Shown piece by piece: positions 5,891 through 8,038 of a DNA stretch of 8,038 bases. Origin of the DNA: an uncultured Fretibacterium sp. (GTDB lineage Bacteria; Synergistota; Synergistia; Synergistales; Aminobacteriaceae); NCBI RefSeq assembly GCF_938040765.1, contig NZ_CALIAA010000059.1, forward strand, positions 1 to 8,038, read 5' to 3'. The number at the start of each line of letters is the position of its first letter. Position 1 is the stretch's first letter. The notes beneath the pieces are model-generated. The model saw only the letters and a list, made by a program, of their open reading frames with translations, was not told the origin of the DNA and ran no database searches. A program made the translations under genes and the position numbers.

Positions 5891-5927
5891 TCCACTTCGT
5901 AATCAAGTTCTCCAGGAGGGATGTCCC

Positions 5928-6671
5928 ATGACCGGCTCCATCGCCCCGCGCATCCTTCATGCGGGGGAAAGCTGTCTCGTCGTCGAGTTCGGCGGCGCCA
6001 TCGACCTGGGCGTGAACGCGCGGGTCCAGGCCCTGAGGAAGAGGGTCGAGGCGTCGCCCTTCCCCGGGTTCGTCGAGGCCGTGCCCACGTATCGTTCGCT
6101 CGCGGTCTGTTTCGACCCGCTCCGTGCGCCGGACCCGGACCAGCTCGAGCGGCGGCTGTTGGAGATGTCCGAGGCGCCACTCGAGGCCGGACCTTCGGGC
6201 GGCGGGAGGGTCCTCGTGCCCGTCTGCTACGAGGGGGACTTCGCCCCCGACCTCGGCCGGGTCGCGGAGCACACGGGGCTTTCCCCCGACGAGGTGGTGC
6301 GCCGCCACAGCGGGGCCGAATGCTACTGTTACATGCTGGGGTTCACGCCCGGATTTTCCTACCTCGGGGGGATGGACGCGACGCTCGAGACCCCGCGGCT
6401 GCCGGAACCGCGGGAGAGGATCCCCGCCGGATCGGTGGGAATAGCCGGGAAGCAGACGGGCATCTACCCGATCGACAGCCCCGGAGGCTGGAACCTGATC
6501 GGGCGGACGCCGCTCCGGCTCTTCGACCCCGGCCGTCCCGTTCCGATCTTCCTGAACGCGGGGATGTGGGTGCGCTTCGTCCCAATCCCTAAAGGGGACT
6601 TCGAACGCCTGGAGCGCGACGCCGCGCGGCCGGACTGGAAGCCCGACATTGTGGGGGAGGTGGAGGCGTGA
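5928..6671 (+). CDS. pxpB: 5-oxoprolinase subunit PxpB (KipI/AHS1 family)
   Basis: PxpB is the cyclophilin-like AHS1 subunit of the PxpABC 5-oxoprolinase; B. subtilis KipI, which also inhibits the sporulation kinase KinA, is the paralog name. The 247-aa product has the N-terminal part (about 7-85, SCLVVEFG at 15-22) and the AHS1 core with GFTPGFSYLGG (138-148), PRLPEPRERIPAGSVGIAG (156-174), QTGIYPIDSPGGWNLIGRTP (176-195) and FLNAGMWVRFVP (208-219). The core resembles allophanate hydrolase/urea amidolyase subunit 1. I chose the ATG at 5928 because AGGAGG lies 8 nt upstream; an in-frame ATG at 5871 sits in a hairpin without a ribosome site. The TGA stop overlaps the start of pxpC, so the two are translationally coupled, as befits subunits of one complex. 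A kinase-inhibitor label would be misleading outside spore formers. Confidence 0.95.
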   Translation: MTGSIAPRILHAGESCLVVEFGGAIDLGVNARVQALRKRVEASPFPGFVEAVPTYRSLAVCFDPLRAPDPDQLERRLLEMSEAPLEAGPSGGGRVLVPVCYEGDFAPDLGRVAEHTGLSPDEVVRRHSGAECYCYMLGFTPGFSYLGGMDATLETPRLPEPRERIPAGSVGIAGKQTGIYPIDSPGGWNLIGRTPLRLFDPGRPVPIFLNAGMWVRFVPIPKGDFERLERDAARPDWKPDIVGEVEA

Positions 6672-7744
6672 TGCGCTTGTCGGTCGGGAGCCCGGGGATG
6701 TTCACCACCGTTCAGGACCTGGGGCGGTACGGCTGTCGGTCTCGGGGCGTCCCCGTGGCGGGGGCCATGGACGGTCCCGCGCTGCGGCTGGGCAACATCC
6801 TGCTGGGCAACGACGAGGGGGCCGCGGCCCTCGAGATCACCGTGCTGGGCCCGGTCCTTCGGGTCGAGGAGGGGGAGGGGTGCGTCGTCGTCACCGGCGC
6901 CGACGCCGGCGTCACCCGCAACGGAGCGGCGCTCGATACCTGGCGGGTCCATCGCGTGGCGGCCGGCGACACGCTGGCGTTCGCCGCTCCGGCTTCGGGG
7001 GCTCGGGCGTATCTGTGCGTCAGCGGGGGCTTCGACGTTCCGTTGGTCATGGGCAGCCGTTCCACCTACGTACGGGGCCGGTTCGGCGGCCACGAGGGAA
7101 GGGCACTGAGGGCCGGGGACGTGCTGCGGACCGGGGCCCCGGATGTCCTTTGGGCGGACTCCGAGGGGCTGGCCCTGACTGTCGGCCTGCGTCCGGTACG
7201 AGACGCCTCGGCGCCGCTGCGCGTGGTGATGGGGCCTCAGGACGATGCCTTCACGCCGGGGGGGATCGAAACGTTCCTGAGCTCGGAGTACACGGTTTCC
7301 GCCTCGGCCGACCGCATGGGGTACCGTCTGGAGGGGCCATCCGTGGAGCACTGCGAAGGGGCCGATATCGTGTCGGATGCCGTCGCCCTGGGCAGCGTCC
7401 AGGTGCCCGGCCACGGCCAGCCCATCGTGATGCTCGCAGACCGGCAGACGACGGGCGGCTACACGAAGATTGCAACGGTCTGCGCCGTGGACGTGCCGGT
7501 TTTGGTGCAGCGGCTTCCGGGCCAGGGGGTCCGCTTTGTGCGCGTCTCCGTGCCCGAGGCCCTGAGACTGCTCCGGGACGAGGCCCGGCTTTACGGGGAG
7601 GCGCGGCGTCTGCGCGCGGCGTGGCGGACGCGTCCCGGCACGGTGTCTCCGGCCTCTGGGAGCGGTCTGCATCGGGAGCGCGGCCGGATGACGCTGACGG
7701 TGGACGGCGTTGCGCACGCGGTAGAGTGGGAGCGGCTGCCCTAG
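6671..7744 (+). CDS. pxpC: 5-oxoprolinase subunit PxpC (KipA/AHS2, biotin-dependent carboxyltransferase-like)
   Basis: PxpC is the AHS2 partner of PxpB in the 5-oxoprolinase and is often annotated as a biotin-dependent carboxyltransferase family protein because of its fold; no biotin use is implied. The 357-aa protein shows TVQDLGRYG (13-21), GVPVAGAMD (26-34), GSRSTYVRGRFGGHEGRAL (128-146), ADRMGYRLEGP (213-223), SDAVALGSVQVPGHGQPIV (235-253) and ADRQTTGGYTKIA (256-268). Two starts are possible: GTG at 6668 (GTGA overlap with the pxpB stop) or ATG at 6671 (1-base overlap); ATG is preferred, with GGAGG motifs at 6662-6666 and 6656-6660. The protein is somewhat longer than E. coli YbgK because of a C-terminal tail of about 50 residues after RLLRDE. 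The tail ends in MTLTVDGVAHAVEWERL (340-356), a small beta-rich segment like the endings of some KipA proteins. Confidence 0.95.
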   Translation: MRLSVGSPGMFTTVQDLGRYGCRSRGVPVAGAMDGPALRLGNILLGNDEGAAALEITVLGPVLRVEEGEGCVVVTGADAGVTRNGAALDTWRVHRVAAGDTLAFAAPASGARAYLCVSGGFDVPLVMGSRSTYVRGRFGGHEGRALRAGDVLRTGAPDVLWADSEGLALTVGLRPVRDASAPLRVVMGPQDDAFTPGGIETFLSSEYTVSASADRMGYRLEGPSVEHCEGADIVSDAVALGSVQVPGHGQPIVMLADRQTTGGYTKIATVCAVDVPVLVQRLPGQGVRFVRVSVPEALRLLRDEARLYGEARRLRAAWRTRPGTVSPASGSGLHRERGRMTLTVDGVAHAVEWERLP

Positions 7745-7746
7745 CG

Positions 7747-7767
7747 GTCCGGCCTGGCGGGCCGGAC
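7747..7767 (+). terminator. GC-rich hairpin directly after pxpC
   Basis: GTCCGGCC (7747-7754) and GGCCGGAC (7760-7767) form an 8-bp perfect stem with loop TGGCG, starting 3 nt after the pxpC stop codon. The position is right for the 3' end of the transporter-pxpB-pxpC transcript, but the downstream bases lack a U-run, so it may be an incomplete intrinsic terminator or a 3'-end stabiliser. Confidence 0.5.
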
Positions 7768-7817
7768 AACGGGATCGTATCACCGTACCCCAAATCCGCA
7801 GACAAAATTTTGGCGTT

Positions 7818-7861
7818 CGGCAAGGAGGGGTTCTATGCGTTTTTTGCCGCACCTGGCGTAG
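7818..7861 (+). promoter_or_regulatory. Small ORF whose ribosome site can fold into a hairpin
   Basis: AAGGAGG (7822-7828) precedes an ATG at 7835 that opens MRFLPHLA and stops at TAG (7859-7861). CGGCAA (7818-7823) pairs with TTGCCG (7844-7849), and the stem can extend through G-U and A-U pairs between GGA and the T-run, masking the ribosome site. It may be a leader peptide, a gene remnant or coincidence; 8 codons are too few to judge. Confidence 0.25.
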
Positions 7862-7952
7862 CAGGATCGAGGCCAGCCCAACCGATACCATGACGCGTCC
7901 GATTCCTTCATGAAACCGTCGCAGCCTGTGGATTTCCTTGCATCTTCAATTC

Positions 7953-7982
7953 TTGACAACCCCCCTCTCTGAAGCGTAAACT
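7953..7982 (+). promoter_or_regulatory. Sigma-70-like promoter pointing out of the window
   Basis: A perfect -35 TTGACA (7953-7958) is followed after 18 nt by TAAACT (7977-7982, four of six -10 bases). The surrounding sequence turns AT-rich, as at the other promoters in this window. It would drive a gene starting at or beyond the right edge. Confidence 0.5.
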
Positions 7983-8038
7983 TTTATTATCCTGAGAAAA
8001 AATTATCATGTCATTAAAAATCGCATGGCGAACGCATG

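Larger units (their letters stand above)
7768..8038. other. Intergenic region without a convincing gene
   Basis: No frame on either strand carries a recognisable protein here. It holds a 10-bp palindrome CAAAATTTTG (7803-7812), a short ORF with strong ribosome site at 7835-7861, and an outward promoter at 7953-7982; base composition becomes AT-rich after about 7940. An ATG at 8008 is open to the window edge for only ten codons and lacks a Shine-Dalgarno site, so it is not called. Confidence 0.6.

Noticed and set aside
5871..5927. Upstream in-frame start for PxpB
   Set aside because: It lacks a Shine-Dalgarno site and lies in a hairpin, while the ATG at 5928 has AGGAGG at 8 nt.
6464..7891. 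Open frame of 475 codons on the minus strand
   Set aside because: It is antisense to pxpC and the end of pxpB, starts in the intergenic region without a ribosome site and shows no protein family features.
8008..8038. Start of a gene running off the right edge
   Set aside because: The ATG lacks a ribosome binding site and only ten codons are visible, too little to support a call despite the promoter upstream.

Overview
This is a GC-rich bacterial stretch (roughly two-thirds G+C by eye) carrying seven protein-coding genes, with strong AGGAGG-type ribosome binding sites and tight stop/start overlaps inside operons. The gene set and the amino-acid-derived substrate suggest an amino-acid-using bacterium. 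A Synergistota-like or Firmicutes-like anaerobe is my guess, and I hold that lineage call loosely because no rRNA or other phylogenetic marker is present.

Left part (about 1-2600, all on the minus strand, read right to left). This is a short operon with its own promoter: an inner-membrane permease of a PotC-type ABC importer, then a small Rossmann-fold LOG/DprA-related protein (TIGR00725-like), then a PotA-type ATPase. No substrate-binding protein and no second permease lie in the window, so the importer is incomplete here. A 15-bp perfect inverted repeat bracketing an AT-rich core sits across the 3' end of the ATPase gene and supplies its stop codon; it looks like a small palindromic insertion.

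Central and right part (about 2600-7750). This is a divergent 5-oxoproline (pyroglutamate) module. To the left of a shared control region at about 4380-4636, on the minus strand, are pxpA (LamB/YcsF family) and a DUF1445 protein (B. subtilis YcsI family). To the right, on the plus strand, are an NRAMP-fold transporter (YcsG-like), pxpB and pxpC. PxpABC is the ATP-dependent prokaryotic 5-oxoprolinase that opens 5-oxoproline to glutamate. The same five families sit together in Bacillus subtilis (ycsF-ycsG-ycsI-kipI-kipA), but there they run in one direction. A plausible reading is that the NRAMP-like protein imports an oxoproline-type compound, the DUF1445 protein handles a related intermediate (possibly of the D-glutamate series), and PxpABC delivers glutamate to central metabolism. 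The NRAMP-like protein has lost the DPGN and MPH metal-site motifs, which argues against metal-ion transport.

Right end (7745-8038). No convincing complete gene is seen. There is a GC hairpin directly after pxpC, a small ORF with a strong but possibly sequestered ribosome binding site, and a sigma-70-like promoter pointing out of the window. I saw no rRNA, tRNA, CRISPR array or transposase gene.
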